Assembly: GCA_034408875.1 (NCBI GenBank)
Contig: JAWXCJ010000235.1
Span: 1 to 15,529 of the forward strand
DNA length: 15,529 nucleotides
Reading direction: 5' to 3'
Origin: JANNHK01 sp034408875
GTDB taxonomy: Bacteria > Actinomycetota > Acidimicrobiia > IMCC26256 > PALSA-610
Positions 1 through 8,031 of the stretch are shown piece after piece. The notes under the pieces are model-generated. The model saw nothing but the letters and a program-made list of their open reading frames with translations. It did no database searches and was not told the origin of the DNA. The position numbers and the translations under genes were made by a program. How positions within the stretch are numbered: the stretch's first letter is position 1; each line of letters begins with the position of its first letter.

Positions 1-1770
1 ACCATCTCCGTCATGAGTGATCCATTGTACCAACTGTTCGGCAGCGGTTTCGGCGGAAGACCAGCGCTCGTCGACGCGTGCGTTCGTCAACTCGTCGAGT
101 AACGCCTTGACCTGCGGAGCCCGATCGTCGTCTTCTTTCAGCATCGACGTGAGCAACCGCTTACTTGACGCTTCGACGAGATTCACCACGACCCGCACGA
201 CGAGGTCTTCCGGCGGCGCCGACCCCGACGTGTCCTCGACCGCGAGGCGCTGGAGCAACGCCGCGACCTCGGGCGACGCCTGTTCGAGACACTCGTGCCA
301 CGGCCACGTGATGAGCGCTTCGAACGCAGCCCGTGCGAACGGATCGACGAACAACGCGGGGTCCAGCCGACCGCTCATCAGGTCGGGGGCGAGCACCACC
401 CACCGCAGCGCGTCGAGTTCGCGCCGGTCGACCGTTCGCGTCCCGTCGGGTACGGCCGCGCGGCGCGCGGGCTCCGTGTGCGGACGTTCGTGCGCGCGCG
501 CAACTGTCGCGCGCAGACGGTCGGCGTCGATGTCGAGTTCGCCCGACAGCTTCATCACGTACTGGTCGCGCACGAGGTCGTTCGGGTGTTCGCCGACGAG
601 CGCCGCGGCCGTTTCCGCGGCGTGGGCGCGGCCTTCGAGCGACGTGGTGTCGGCGGTGGCGAGCAGGCGGTCGAGCCGGAACTCGAGGAACGGCGTCGCA
701 CCCTTCACGGCGCGCACCAGTGCGTCGGGGTCGTCGCGCCACACGTCGGCCGGGTCGCGACCGGCGGGCAGGTCGGCGACCTGGAACTGCACTTCAAAAC
801 GCTGCTCCCACTGGTAGCACCGCTCGGCCGCGGCTTGACCGGCGGCGTCGGCGTCGTACGCGAGGGTCACCTTGCGGGCCAGGTTCTTGAGCGTGAGGAA
901 GTGGTCGTCGGCGAGCGCGGTGCCGCACGTCGCCACCGCGATCGGCACACCCGACAGCGCGAACGCCATGACGTCGGTGTAACCCTCGCAGATCACGACC
1001 TCGCCGTGGGCAACGATCTCGCCCTTCGACCAGTGCAACCCGTACAGCAACTGCGACTTGCGGTAGATCGGCGTCTCCGGCGAGTTCTTGTACTTCGGAC
1101 CGACACCGTCGAGGATGCGACCACCGAACCCGACCGGTTCGCCGCGCGAATCCCAGATCGGGAACATCAGCCGGCCGCGGAACTGGTCCTGCAACTTGTT
1201 CGCCTTGTTCACGAACGCGAGCCCGGCGTCGGCGATGTCTTGGCGCGCGAACTTCTGCTGTTGCAGATGCTTGCTCAACACGTCGTAGTTGTCCGGCGAA
1301 AAGCCGAGCGAGAACTTGCGGGCGTGGTCGCCATCGAAGCCGCGGCTCCGCAAGTATTTACGGGCGTTTCCACCCTCGGGAGATTCGAGCAGCAACGCGT
1401 GGTAGAACGCGATCGCTTCCCCCACCGCGGCGCTCAGTCGCTGCTTGCGCTTGCGTTCGACCGAGAACGATGCGTCGTCGTACCGCAGCGTGATGTTGGC
1501 GCGCCCCGCGAGTCGTTCGACCGATTCGACGAAGTCGAGGTGCTCGACCTCACGGATGAACGTGATCGCGTCGCCGCTCTTCTGGCAACCGAAGCAGAAA
1601 TAGGCGCCGAGTTCCTGGTTGATGGAGAACGACGGAGACTTCTCCGTGTGGAAGGGGCAGAGGCCCTGCCACCGGCGCCCGACGCGCTTGAGTGCGATGT
1701 GCTCGCTCGCGAGCGCGACGAGGTCGGTTGCTTCGCGAACCCGGGCGACGTCCTCGTCGAGAATGCCCAT
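1..1770 (-). CDS. dnaG: DNA primase DnaG (3' end beyond window)
   Basis: DnaG makes the short RNA primers for replication and works with the DnaB helicase in the cytoplasm. The frame is open from the ATG at 1770 to base 1, giving 590 residues; the family is usually 600-650, so only the last few tens of residues are missing. A CHC2 zinc finger is visible (C38, H41 in CPFH; C59, C62 in CFGC). The central TOPRIM fold has the catalytic glutamate in EGYTD (E262) and the metal-binding YDADAAG (D306, D308). The region after about residue 430 would be the helicase-binding C-terminal domain. The start lies 22 bp after the dgt stop, with a modest GAGG 4 nt upstream of the ATG, so co-transcription with dgt is likely, as is usual in actinobacteria. 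I checked the GC-rich stretch near 430-520 for a frameshift and found the frame intact. Confidence 0.95.
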   Translation of the reverse strand, partial: MGILDEDVARVREATDLVALASEHIALKRVGRRWQGLCPFHTEKSPSFSINQELGAYFCFGCQKSGDAITFIREVEHLDFVESVERLAGRANITLRYDDASFSVERKRKQRLSAAVGEAIAFYHALLLESPEGGNARKYLRSRGFDGDHARKFSLGFSPDNYDVLSKHLQQQKFARQDIADAGLAFVNKANKLQDQFRGRLMFPIWDSRGEPVGFGGRILDGVGPKYKNSPETPIYRKSQLLYGLHWSKGEIVAHGEVVICEGYTDVMAFALSGVPIAVATCGTALADDHFLTLKNLARKVTLAYDADAAGQAAAERCYQWEQRFEVQFQVADLPAGRDPADVWRDDPDALVRAVKGATPFLEFRLDRLLATADTTSLEGRAHAAETAAALVGEHPNDLVRDQYVMKLSGELDIDADRLRATVARAHERPHTEPARRAAVPDGTRTVDRRELDALRWVVLAPDLMSGRLDPALFVDPFARAAFEALITWPWHECLEQASPEVAALLQRLAVEDTSGSAPPEDLVVRVVVNLVEASSKRLLTSMLKEDDDRAPQVKALLDELTNARVDERWSSAETAAEQLVQWITHDGDG

Positions 1771-1792
1771 CGCGCCTCAGGTTAGGGGGAGG

Positions 1793-2848
1793 TCATACGC
1801 CGCGCGGGAGGTCTTCGGGGCGCCAACCGAGCAACTCGACGCCGAGACCGAGCGCGAACCGGTCGGTCATGCCGCTGACGTAACGGACCGCGAACGCGGC
1901 CGCGGTGTCGGAACCGGGCGATACCGACTCCCCGCCCGGGATCCGGCCGGGGGCGTCGGCGAAGAAGTCGACCAGGCCCCGCAACAGGGCGACGACCCGC
2001 TCGGCCTGGCGCGCCGCCGCCGGGCGCAGGTAGATGCGGTCGAAGTTGAACGCCCGGAACTCGGCCAGTGCGCCGGCCGCGGGTTCGGTCATGCCGATGC
2101 GGCCGGTGCGGTCGACGGCGTCGAGTACCGCGTGCACGAAGGTGCCGATCTGCTGCGATCGCCGGGTGCCCACGACGTCGGCCACCGACTCCGGCAGGTC
2201 GGCCGGCATGACGACGCCCGCCCGCACCGCGTCCTCGAAGTCGTGGCACACGTACGCGATGCGGTCGGCCCACGCCACGACCTCGCCTTCGGGCGTCGCG
2301 GGCGCGGGGCGGCGCCACGAGTGATTGCGAACACCGTCGAGGGTCTGCGCGCACAGATTCAAGTCAGCCAGCGTGACGTCGGCGCCGTACACGGCGTGGT
2401 CATACCCGCCCGCGACGTACGGCGAGAACGCATCCTCGGACGCGTGCCCCGCGGGACCGTGCCCGCAGTCGTGCGCGAGCGCGATGGCTTCGGCCAGCGG
2501 GACGCAGAGCCTTGTCGCGCGCGCAATGCCCGTTGCGACCTGCGCGACCTCGACCGCGTGCGTCAGCCGGGTACGAAGGTGATCATCCTCGGGCGCGAGA
2601 AACACCTGGCATTTCCCCGCCAGCCGCCGCCACGCGCGTGAATGCTTCACCCGGTCGAGGTCGCGCTCGAAGCACAGCCGGAACGGATCCGGTTCTTCGA
2701 CGCGCATACGGTCACCTGCGCCGAGGGGTCGGGTCGCGCCCACTGCGAGTTGCGCGTCGAGCGAGGCCTCGCGCTCTTCGCGACGCTGCACCCCGGAACC
2801 CACGAACGCATCGCGGTGCGCCGTTCGGATGACAGCCTCGTCGAGCAT
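1793..2848 (-). CDS. dgt: Deoxyguanosinetriphosphate triphosphohydrolase-like HD protein
   Basis: A 351-residue cytoplasmic HD-domain protein of the dGTPase family, whose members hydrolyse dNTPs to nucleoside plus triphosphate and help control dNTP pools. The HD metal site is complete: H97 (RLTHAVEV), H126-D127 in HDCGHGPAGH, and D195 in WADRIAY. The RVKHSRAWRRLAGKCQVF segment (about 66-83) is the conserved family element before the HD core. Nucleotide specificity cannot be read from the sequence, and many members are only dGTPase-like. The gene sits directly upstream of dnaG with a 22-bp gap, the common actinobacterial arrangement. The start at 2848 has no Shine-Dalgarno sequence but has TACCCT ending 7 nt before the ATG, consistent with a leaderless mRNA. 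Confidence 0.9.
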   Translation of the reverse strand: MLDEAVIRTAHRDAFVGSGVQRREEREASLDAQLAVGATRPLGAGDRMRVEEPDPFRLCFERDLDRVKHSRAWRRLAGKCQVFLAPEDDHLRTRLTHAVEVAQVATGIARATRLCVPLAEAIALAHDCGHGPAGHASEDAFSPYVAGGYDHAVYGADVTLADLNLCAQTLDGVRNHSWRRPAPATPEGEVVAWADRIAYVCHDFEDAVRAGVVMPADLPESVADVVGTRRSQQIGTFVHAVLDAVDRTGRIGMTEPAAGALAEFRAFNFDRIYLRPAAARQAERVVALLRGLVDFFADAPGRIPGGESVSPGSDTAAAFAVRYVSGMTDRFALGLGVELLGWRPEDLPRGV

Positions 2849-3020
2849 GGTTCGAGGGTACCGGGGCGGTGAGACACATTCCGGGAATCGTTAAATCGCA
2901 GCGCCGCCGCCGCGGGTCTCGTTACCGTGAGCAGCGTGTTGTTCGCCTTGTTCGTCGCCGAGATCGCGATCACGCGCCGAGACGAACGCGCCTATCGCGA
3001 GATGAATACGACTGCGCCCG
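2849..3020. other. Intergenic region between ppdK and dgt
   Basis: These 172 bp separate the ppdK stop from the dgt start. I see no credible small gene. It contains a perfect 10-bp palindrome GATCGCGATC at 2962-2971 and a partly complementary TCGCGAT/ATCGCGA pair nearby, but no T-tract, so an intrinsic terminator for ppdK cannot be claimed. The dgt-proximal end carries the putative -10 box. Confidence 0.6.
2855..2860 (-). promoter_or_regulatory. Putative -10 box for leaderless dgt-dnaG transcript
   Basis: On the minus strand TACCCT is followed by the six bases CGAACC and then the dgt ATG. A TANNNT -10 box at this distance would place the transcription start at or next to the ATG. No convincing -35 hexamer is visible, and there is no Shine-Dalgarno sequence. 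The motif is short, so this is inference from spacing. Confidence 0.4.
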
Positions 3021-5687
3021 TCACGCGTTGTCGGCGGGTCCGCTCTGTTCCATCGCCGCGTGGGCGGCGGCGAGGCGGGCGATCGGCACGCGGTACGGCG
3101 AGCACGACACATAGTCGAGGCCGACTTCGTGGCAGAACGCCACGGAGGCCGGGTCGCCACCGTGCTCGCCGCAGATGCCGAGCTTGATGTTCGGGCGAGC
3201 AGCCCGGCCCCGCTCGACACCCATGCGGACGAGCTGGCCCACGCCGTCGATGTCGAGCGTGTCGAACGGGTTCGCCTTGAGCAGCTTGTATTCGAGGTAC
3301 TCGCTCATGAAGCGACCCTCGACGTCGTCGCGGCTGAACCCGAATGTCATCTGCGTGAGGTCGTTGGTACCGAACGAGAAGAACTCCGCGATCTCCGCGA
3401 TGTCCTTCGCGTCGAGCGCGGCGCGCGGGGTCTCGACCATGGTGCCGACCAGGTAGTCGACGTCGACACCTGCTTCCCCGATCAGCTTCGTCGCCTCCTC
3501 GCGCACCCAGCCCTCGATGAGTTTCAGTTCGGGAGCCGACACGATGAGCGGGATCATGATCTCGACGATGGGGTTGCCGCCGGCCTTCTTCCGCGTCACC
3601 GCGGCCTGCATCAGCGCGCGCACCTGCATGCGGTACAGGCCGGGCTTGATGATGCCGAGCCGGCATCCGCGGGTGCCGAGCATCGGATTGGCTTCGCGCC
3701 ACAACGACGAGGCCGCGAGCAGTTTGCGTTCCTTCTCGTCGAGACCGGTCGTCGCTTCTTTGACGATGAGTTCCTCGTGATCGGGCAGGAACTCGTGCAA
3801 CGGCGGGTCGAGCAACCGCACCGTCACCGGCAATCCGTCCATCGCCTCGAGAATGCCGACGAAGTCGGATTCCTGCTGCGCGCGCAGCTCTTCGAGCGCG
3901 GACTCCTCTTCGGCGGGCGTCTCCGCGAGGATCATGCGCTGCACGATCGGGAGCCGGTCACCTAAGAACATGTGCTCGGTGCGACAGAGGCCGATGCCCT
4001 CGGCGCCGAACTCACGCGCCTTGATCGCGTCTTCGGGAAGGTCGGCGTTGGTCCGGACCTTCAGCGTGCGGAACTCGTCGGCCCAACCGAGCACCGTGCC
4101 GAAATGGCCGGTCGGTTCGGGCGTGATGACCGCGACTTCGCCGAGGACGACTTCGCCCGTGCTGCCGGAGATGGAGATGACTTCGCCTTCGCGCACGGTG
4201 GTGCCGCGCGCCGTGAACGTCTTGGCCTTGAGGTCGATCCTGACCTCGTCGGCGCCGCAGATCGCGGGCTTGCCCATGCCGCGGGCGACCACGGCCGCGT
4301 GGCTGACGAGTCCGCCGCGCGACGTCAAGATGCCTTCGGCCGCGATCATGCCGTGCAGGTCGTCGGGTGACGTCTCCGGACGGACCAGGATCACCTTCTC
4401 GCCGTCGTTGGCATGTTCCTCGGCCAGATCGGCGGTGAAGTACACCTTGCCCACCGCCGCGCCCGGCGACGCGTTGAGACCCTTCGCGAGCACGTCGTAC
4501 TTCGCCTTGGGGTCCCACTGCGGGTGCAACAGCTGGTCGAGTTGCGCGGGCTGCACACGCAGCACCGCTTCGCGCTTGTCGATGAGCCCCTCGGACTCCA
4601 TCTCGACCGCCATGCGCAGCGCGGCCGCGGCCGTGCGTTTGCCCACCCGGGTCTGGAGCATGAACAACGTGCCCTGCTCGATGGTGAACTCGGTGTCACA
4701 CATATCGCGGTAGTGGTTCTCGAGCAGCTTCATGAGATCGAGGAGCTGCGCGTGGCACTCGGGAAACTCGTTGGCCATCGCATCGAGTGGCTCGGTCATG
4801 CGAATGCCGGCGACGACGTCTTCGCCCTGCGCGTTCGTGAGGAAGTCGCCGTACGGCGCGTTCTCGCCTGACGACGGGTTGCGCGTGAACGCGACACCCG
4901 TGCCCGAGTCGTCGCCCTTGTTGCCGAACACCATCGTCTGCACGTTGACGGCAGTGCCGAGGTCGTCGGGGATGGCTTCCATCTTGCGGTAGTCCTTGGC
5001 CCGGCGGCCGTTCCACGACTTGAACACCGCCTCGATGGCGAAGCCGAGCTGCTCGAGCGGATCGCTCGGGAAGTCGACGCCCGACTCGCGCTTCACGATG
5101 CCCTTGAACGTCGCGACGAGTCCGGCGAGATCGTCGGCCGAGAGCTCGGTCTCGTTTTTGACCGCGCGCCGCTCGACGAGGTCGTGCATCGCTTCTTCGA
5201 AAACGTCGCCGGGGACGTCGAGCACGATCTTGCCGAACATCTGCACGAAGCGGCGGTACGAGTCGTACGCGAACCGTTCGTTGCCCGTCTGCTTCGCGAG
5301 GCCCTTCACCGAGTCGTCGTTGAGCCCGAGGTTGAGGACCGTGTCCATCATCCCCGGCATCGAGAACGCCGCGCCCGACCGCACCGAGACCAGCAGCGGG
5401 TCGTCGCCGTCGCCGAGCTGCTTGCCCGTCTTGGCCTCGAGCTGACCGCGGGCCACCGCGACCTCGTCCATGAGGCCGGCGGGCAACGTGTCGCCCTTGG
5501 CCATGTACGCCTTGCACGCGTCGGTGCTGATCGTGAACCCGGGCGGCACCGGCAGTCCGAGGTTCGTCATCTCGCCCAGATTCGCGCCCTTGCCGCCGAG
5601 CAGATACTTCTGATCGCGGTTGCCCTCTTCGAAGGCGTACACGTATTTTTCGGAGCTTGGTTTCTCGGTCTTCTTGGCCTTAGCCAT
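3021..5687 (-). CDS. ppdK: Pyruvate, phosphate dikinase
   Basis: PPDK reversibly converts pyruvate, ATP and phosphate to PEP, AMP and pyrophosphate in the cytoplasm. The 888 residues match the usual 870-900. Order: N-terminal ATP-grasp nucleotide domain (about 1-340, with GGKGANLGEM near residue 32 and SVRSGAAFSMPGMMDT near 100), central swivelling phosphohistidine domain (about 400-500) with catalytic H463 in SRGGLVSHAAV, and C-terminal PEP/pyruvate TIM barrel (about 515-870) with FGTNDLTQ and catalytic C839 in GICGEHGGDP. The residue two before the catalytic His, normally the regulatory Thr, is Val461 here. The ATG is preceded by GGAGG with 6-nt spacing, one of the few good ribosome-binding sites in the window. 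It overlaps the stop of the upstream J-like/RDD gene by 8 nt, implying translational coupling. Confidence 0.97.
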   Translation of the reverse strand: MAKAKKTEKPSSEKYVYAFEEGNRDQKYLLGGKGANLGEMTNLGLPVPPGFTISTDACKAYMAKGDTLPAGLMDEVAVARGQLEAKTGKQLGDGDDPLLVSVRSGAAFSMPGMMDTVLNLGLNDDSVKGLAKQTGNERFAYDSYRRFVQMFGKIVLDVPGDVFEEAMHDLVERRAVKNETELSADDLAGLVATFKGIVKRESGVDFPSDPLEQLGFAIEAVFKSWNGRRAKDYRKMEAIPDDLGTAVNVQTMVFGNKGDDSGTGVAFTRNPSSGENAPYGDFLTNAQGEDVVAGIRMTEPLDAMANEFPECHAQLLDLMKLLENHYRDMCDTEFTIEQGTLFMLQTRVGKRTAAAALRMAVEMESEGLIDKREAVLRVQPAQLDQLLHPQWDPKAKYDVLAKGLNASPGAAVGKVYFTADLAEEHANDGEKVILVRPETSPDDLHGMIAAEGILTSRGGLVSHAAVVARGMGKPAICGADEVRIDLKAKTFTARGTTVREGEVISISGSTGEVVLGEVAVITPEPTGHFGTVLGWADEFRTLKVRTNADLPEDAIKAREFGAEGIGLCRTEHMFLGDRLPIVQRMILAETPAEEESALEELRAQQESDFVGILEAMDGLPVTVRLLDPPLHEFLPDHEELIVKEATTGLDEKERKLLAASSLWREANPMLGTRGCRLGIIKPGLYRMQVRALMQAAVTRKKAGGNPIVEIMIPLIVSAPELKLIEGWVREEATKLIGEAGVDVDYLVGTMVETPRAALDAKDIAEIAEFFSFGTNDLTQMTFGFSRDDVEGRFMSEYLEYKLLKANPFDTLDIDGVGQLVRMGVERGRAARPNIKLGICGEHGGDPASVAFCHEVGLDYVSCSPYRVPIARLAAAHAAMEQSGPADNA

Positions 5688-6699
5688 CGGAAGCCTCCGT
5701 CACAACGAGCGTCTTACTGGTTCGGTCGTGCATGCCCTGCTGGTTCGGGTTGCGCATCCATCCGAGGACGATGAACAACACGATCGCGACACCGAGCAGC
5801 GGCAAGAGCAGTGACAGGACGTACGCGCCGACGACCAGAATTCCGTAGCGGAACAGCGCGCCGGTGATACCGAGCGGACTGCCGTCCATGCGTACGACCT
5901 TGAGGTTGCGCAGCTTCTTGCCCAGCGTGCGACCGGTCATTGCACTCGGCACGACGAGAAACAGGAACCCGAACGCGAACGCGCCGGTGTACGCGAGTTG
6001 GTACGCGGGCGAAAGCTCCGACGTGACGTCGCTGCGCTCTTCTTCGAGGTCGTCGATCCTGTCGTCCAGCGCGTCGATCTCGTCGTTGGACGCGTCGACT
6101 TGTTCGGTCGGGACGGGGTCTTCGGCTTCGGGGTCTTCGGCTTCGAGGTCGTCGAGTTCGTCCTCGAGGTCGTTCTTTTCGTCGTTCAAATCGTCGAGTT
6201 CGTCGTCGATGGCGCTGATGCGGTCGACTTCGGCTTCGTGGTTCGACTTGTTGTACTCGCTCGCCGCGTACCAGGAGCCGACGAAGACCACCAACAGGAC
6301 CATGAGGTCGATGACCATCGCGGTGACGCGCCGGCGCGGCTCGGGCAACGCGTAGCCCTCGGGCACATCGACCGTCGGCTCCGGTTTCGGGGCGTTGCGG
6401 TCGCGCTTCGGCGCGGGCTCGAAGAACCTCCGGCGGGCGGGCGGCGCGTCGTCGGTCGTCACGTCGACGTCGTCCGCGTCACTGTCGCCGTCGGCTTCGG
6501 CTTCGGCTTCGCGGCCCGCGTCGTAACGGCCCCGCTGGTACGGGTCGGACAACACGTTCCACGCTTTGTTCAGCGCGGCGACGGAGCCTTTGGCGCCCTT
6601 GGCGTCGAGCGCGGCCTTCTTGTCGCGGTATGCGGCCTTGATGTCGGCCGCCTCGGCGCTCGGCTTCACACCGAGCAGCGAGTAGTAGTCGTCGTCCAT
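5680..6699 (-). CDS. Membrane protein with degenerate N-terminal J-like domain and RDD domain
   Basis: A 339-residue protein with three parts. Residues 4-60 resemble a DnaJ J-domain (YYSLLGVKPSAEAADIKAAY, then LNKAWNVLSDPYQRGRYD), but the HPD tripeptide needed to stimulate DnaK is absent; that loop reads KKAALDAKGAKG. Residues 61-120 are an acidic then proline-rich linker. From about 121 comes an RDD-type membrane domain: RRRVTAMVID leading into a first helix (about 126-147), GRTLGKKLRNLKVVRMDG between later helices (about 234-254 and 283-313), and the closing NPNQQGMHDRTSKTLVV. Between the first two helices is an unusual 85-residue, very acidic, predicted coiled-coil insert (about 148-233) that would face outside the cell if the J-like part is cytosolic. 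The ATG directly follows the glyS stop and the end overlaps ppdK. Function unknown; RDD proteins are variously linked to transport or membrane quality control. Confidence 0.85.
   Translation of the reverse strand: MDDDYYSLLGVKPSAEAADIKAAYRDKKAALDAKGAKGSVAALNKAWNVLSDPYQRGRYDAGREAEAEADGDSDADDVDVTTDDAPPARRRFFEPAPKRDRNAPKPEPTVDVPEGYALPEPRRRVTAMVIDLMVLLVVFVGSWYAASEYNKSNHEAEVDRISAIDDELDDLNDEKNDLEDELDDLEAEDPEAEDPVPTEQVDASNDEIDALDDRIDDLEEERSDVTSELSPAYQLAYTGAFAFGFLFLVVPSAMTGRTLGKKLRNLKVVRMDGSPLGITGALFRYGILVVGAYVLSLLLPLLGVAIVLFIVLGWMRNPNQQGMHDRTSKTLVVTEASDG
6115..6144 (-). repeat. Perfect 15-bp tandem duplication inside the acidic insert
   Basis: On the plus strand GGGGTCTTCGGCTTC occurs twice head to tail (6115-6129 and 6130-6144). 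It is in frame in the J-like/RDD gene and encodes EAEDP twice. It lies in a segment already rich in GAC/GAG codons, so slippage is a plausible origin. Confidence 0.85.
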
Positions 6700-8016
6700 T
6701 TATAGGAGTCCCAATCGGGTTCGTAGTGTGCCGACGAGTTCCGCGATCGGCACGCGGTCCTGCGCCATCGTGTCGCGATCACGAACTGTGACCGCGTTGT
6801 CGTCGAGTGACTCGAAGTCGATCGTGACGCACAGCGGCGTACCGACCTCGTCCTGGCGGCGATAGCGCTTGCCGATGCCCTGCGCGTCGTCCACATCGAT
6901 CTGCAGATGCGGGCGCAGCATGGCTGCGACTTCGGATGCGAGCGGGTTCAGCTTCTCGTTGCGGCTCAGCGGCAGCACCGCGACCTTGATGGGTGCGAGC
7001 CGTGGGTCGAAGCGGAGCACGACCCGCGTCTCGCCCTTCACTTCTTCCTCGTCGTACGCGGCGAGCAGGAACGCGAGCGTGGCGCGGTCGGCACCCGCGG
7101 CCGGCTCGATGACGTGCGGCACGTAGTGCTCGCCGCTGCCCTGGTCGAAGTAGTTGATCTCCTCGCCCGAGAACTTGGCGTGCTGCGTGAGGTCGTAGTC
7201 GGCACGGTTGGCGATGCCTTCGAGTTCGCCCCAACCCCACGGGTACTCGTACTCGACGTCGGAGGTGCCGGCCGAGTAGTGCGAGAGCTCGTCGGGGTCG
7301 TGGGGCCGAATCTTCAACTTGTCCTGCGGGATACCGAGGTCGGTGTACCAGCGGTACCGCTCGGCCACCCAGTACTCGAACCACTTCGCGCTCTGATCAG
7401 GCGGAACGAAGAACTCCATTTCCATCTGCTCGAACTCGCGCGTGCGGAAGATGAAGTTGCCCGGCGTGATCTCGTTGCGGAACGACTTACCGACCTGCGC
7501 GATGCCGAACGGCGGCTTCTTGCGCGTCGTGGTCTGCACGTTCTTGAAGTTGACGAAGATCCCCTGCGCGGTCTCCGGGCGCAGGTACGCGATGGCGGCG
7601 TCGTCCTCCACCGGACCGACGTGGGTCTTGAACATCAGGTTGAACTGGCGGGCCTCGGTGAACGAGTCTTTGGAGCCGCAGTTCGGGCACGCGCCCGACT
7701 CGGGGAGCTGATCGGCCCGGAACCGCTCGTTGCACTTGCGGCAGTCGACGAGCGGGTCGGTGAATGTCGCGACGTGGCCGCTCGCCTCCCACACCTTGGG
7801 GGCCATGAGGATCGCGGAGTCGAGCCCGACGACGTCGTCGCGGAGCTGCACCATCGACCGCCACCAGGCTTCTTTTACGTTCCGCTTGAGGAGGACGCCG
7901 AGGGGTCCGTAGTCCCAGGTGGACCGGAAGCCGCCGTAGATCTCGGACGACGGAAAGACCAGGCCCCGCCGCTTGCTCAAGTTGACGATGCGGTCCATGA
8001 GGTCGGCCTTGGCCAT
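6700..8016 (-). CDS. glyS: Glycine--tRNA ligase (single-chain, alpha2 type)
   Basis: This class II synthetase charges tRNA-Gly in the cytoplasm; 438 residues matches the actinobacterial homodimeric type rather than the alpha2beta2 form. Visible features: N-terminal RRGLVFPSSEIYGG (17-29) and WDYGPLG; a four-cysteine zinc ribbon (C92, C95, C110, C113); RPETAQGIFVNF (146-157); motif 2 from VGKSFRNE through REFEQMEMEFF (175-203); motif 3-like GADRATLAFLLAAYDEEE; and a C-terminal anticodon-binding domain from about 345. It starts 15 bp after recO and ends immediately before the ATG of the J-like/RDD gene. No strong Shine-Dalgarno precedes the ATG at 8016. M7 (ATG ending at 7996), with AAGG 8 nt upstream, is an alternative start. 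Confidence 0.97.
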   Translation of the reverse strand: MAKADLMDRIVNLSKRRGLVFPSSEIYGGFRSTWDYGPLGVLLKRNVKEAWWRSMVQLRDDVVGLDSAILMAPKVWEASGHVATFTDPLVDCRKCNERFRADQLPESGACPNCGSKDSFTEARQFNLMFKTHVGPVEDDAAIAYLRPETAQGIFVNFKNVQTTTRKKPPFGIAQVGKSFRNEITPGNFIFRTREFEQMEMEFFVPPDQSAKWFEYWVAERYRWYTDLGIPQDKLKIRPHDPDELSHYSAGTSDVEYEYPWGWGELEGIANRADYDLTQHAKFSGEEINYFDQGSGEHYVPHVIEPAAGADRATLAFLLAAYDEEEVKGETRVVLRFDPRLAPIKVAVLPLSRNEKLNPLASEVAAMLRPHLQIDVDDAQGIGKRYRRQDEVGTPLCVTIDFESLDDNAVTVRDRDTMAQDRVPIAELVGTLRTRLGLL

Positions 8017-8031
8017 AGCGGCCCAGGCTAC

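Noticed and set aside
430..520. Possible frameshift in dnaG in a GC-repetitive stretch
   Set aside because: Codon-by-codon rereading shows the start frame continues through HERPHTEPARRAAVPDGTRT and on to DLMSGRLDP with no break.
295..1785. Long plus-strand open frame (496 codons) opposite dnaG
   Set aside because: It is antisense to a clear DnaG with all motifs; its translation is Arg/Val/Glu-rich without recognisable domains, as expected of the complementary frame of a high-GC gene.
2962..2971. 10-bp palindrome GATCGCGATC as ppdK terminator or operator
   Set aside because: It has no loop, no T-tract and no promoter next to it; short GC palindromes are common in such DNA.
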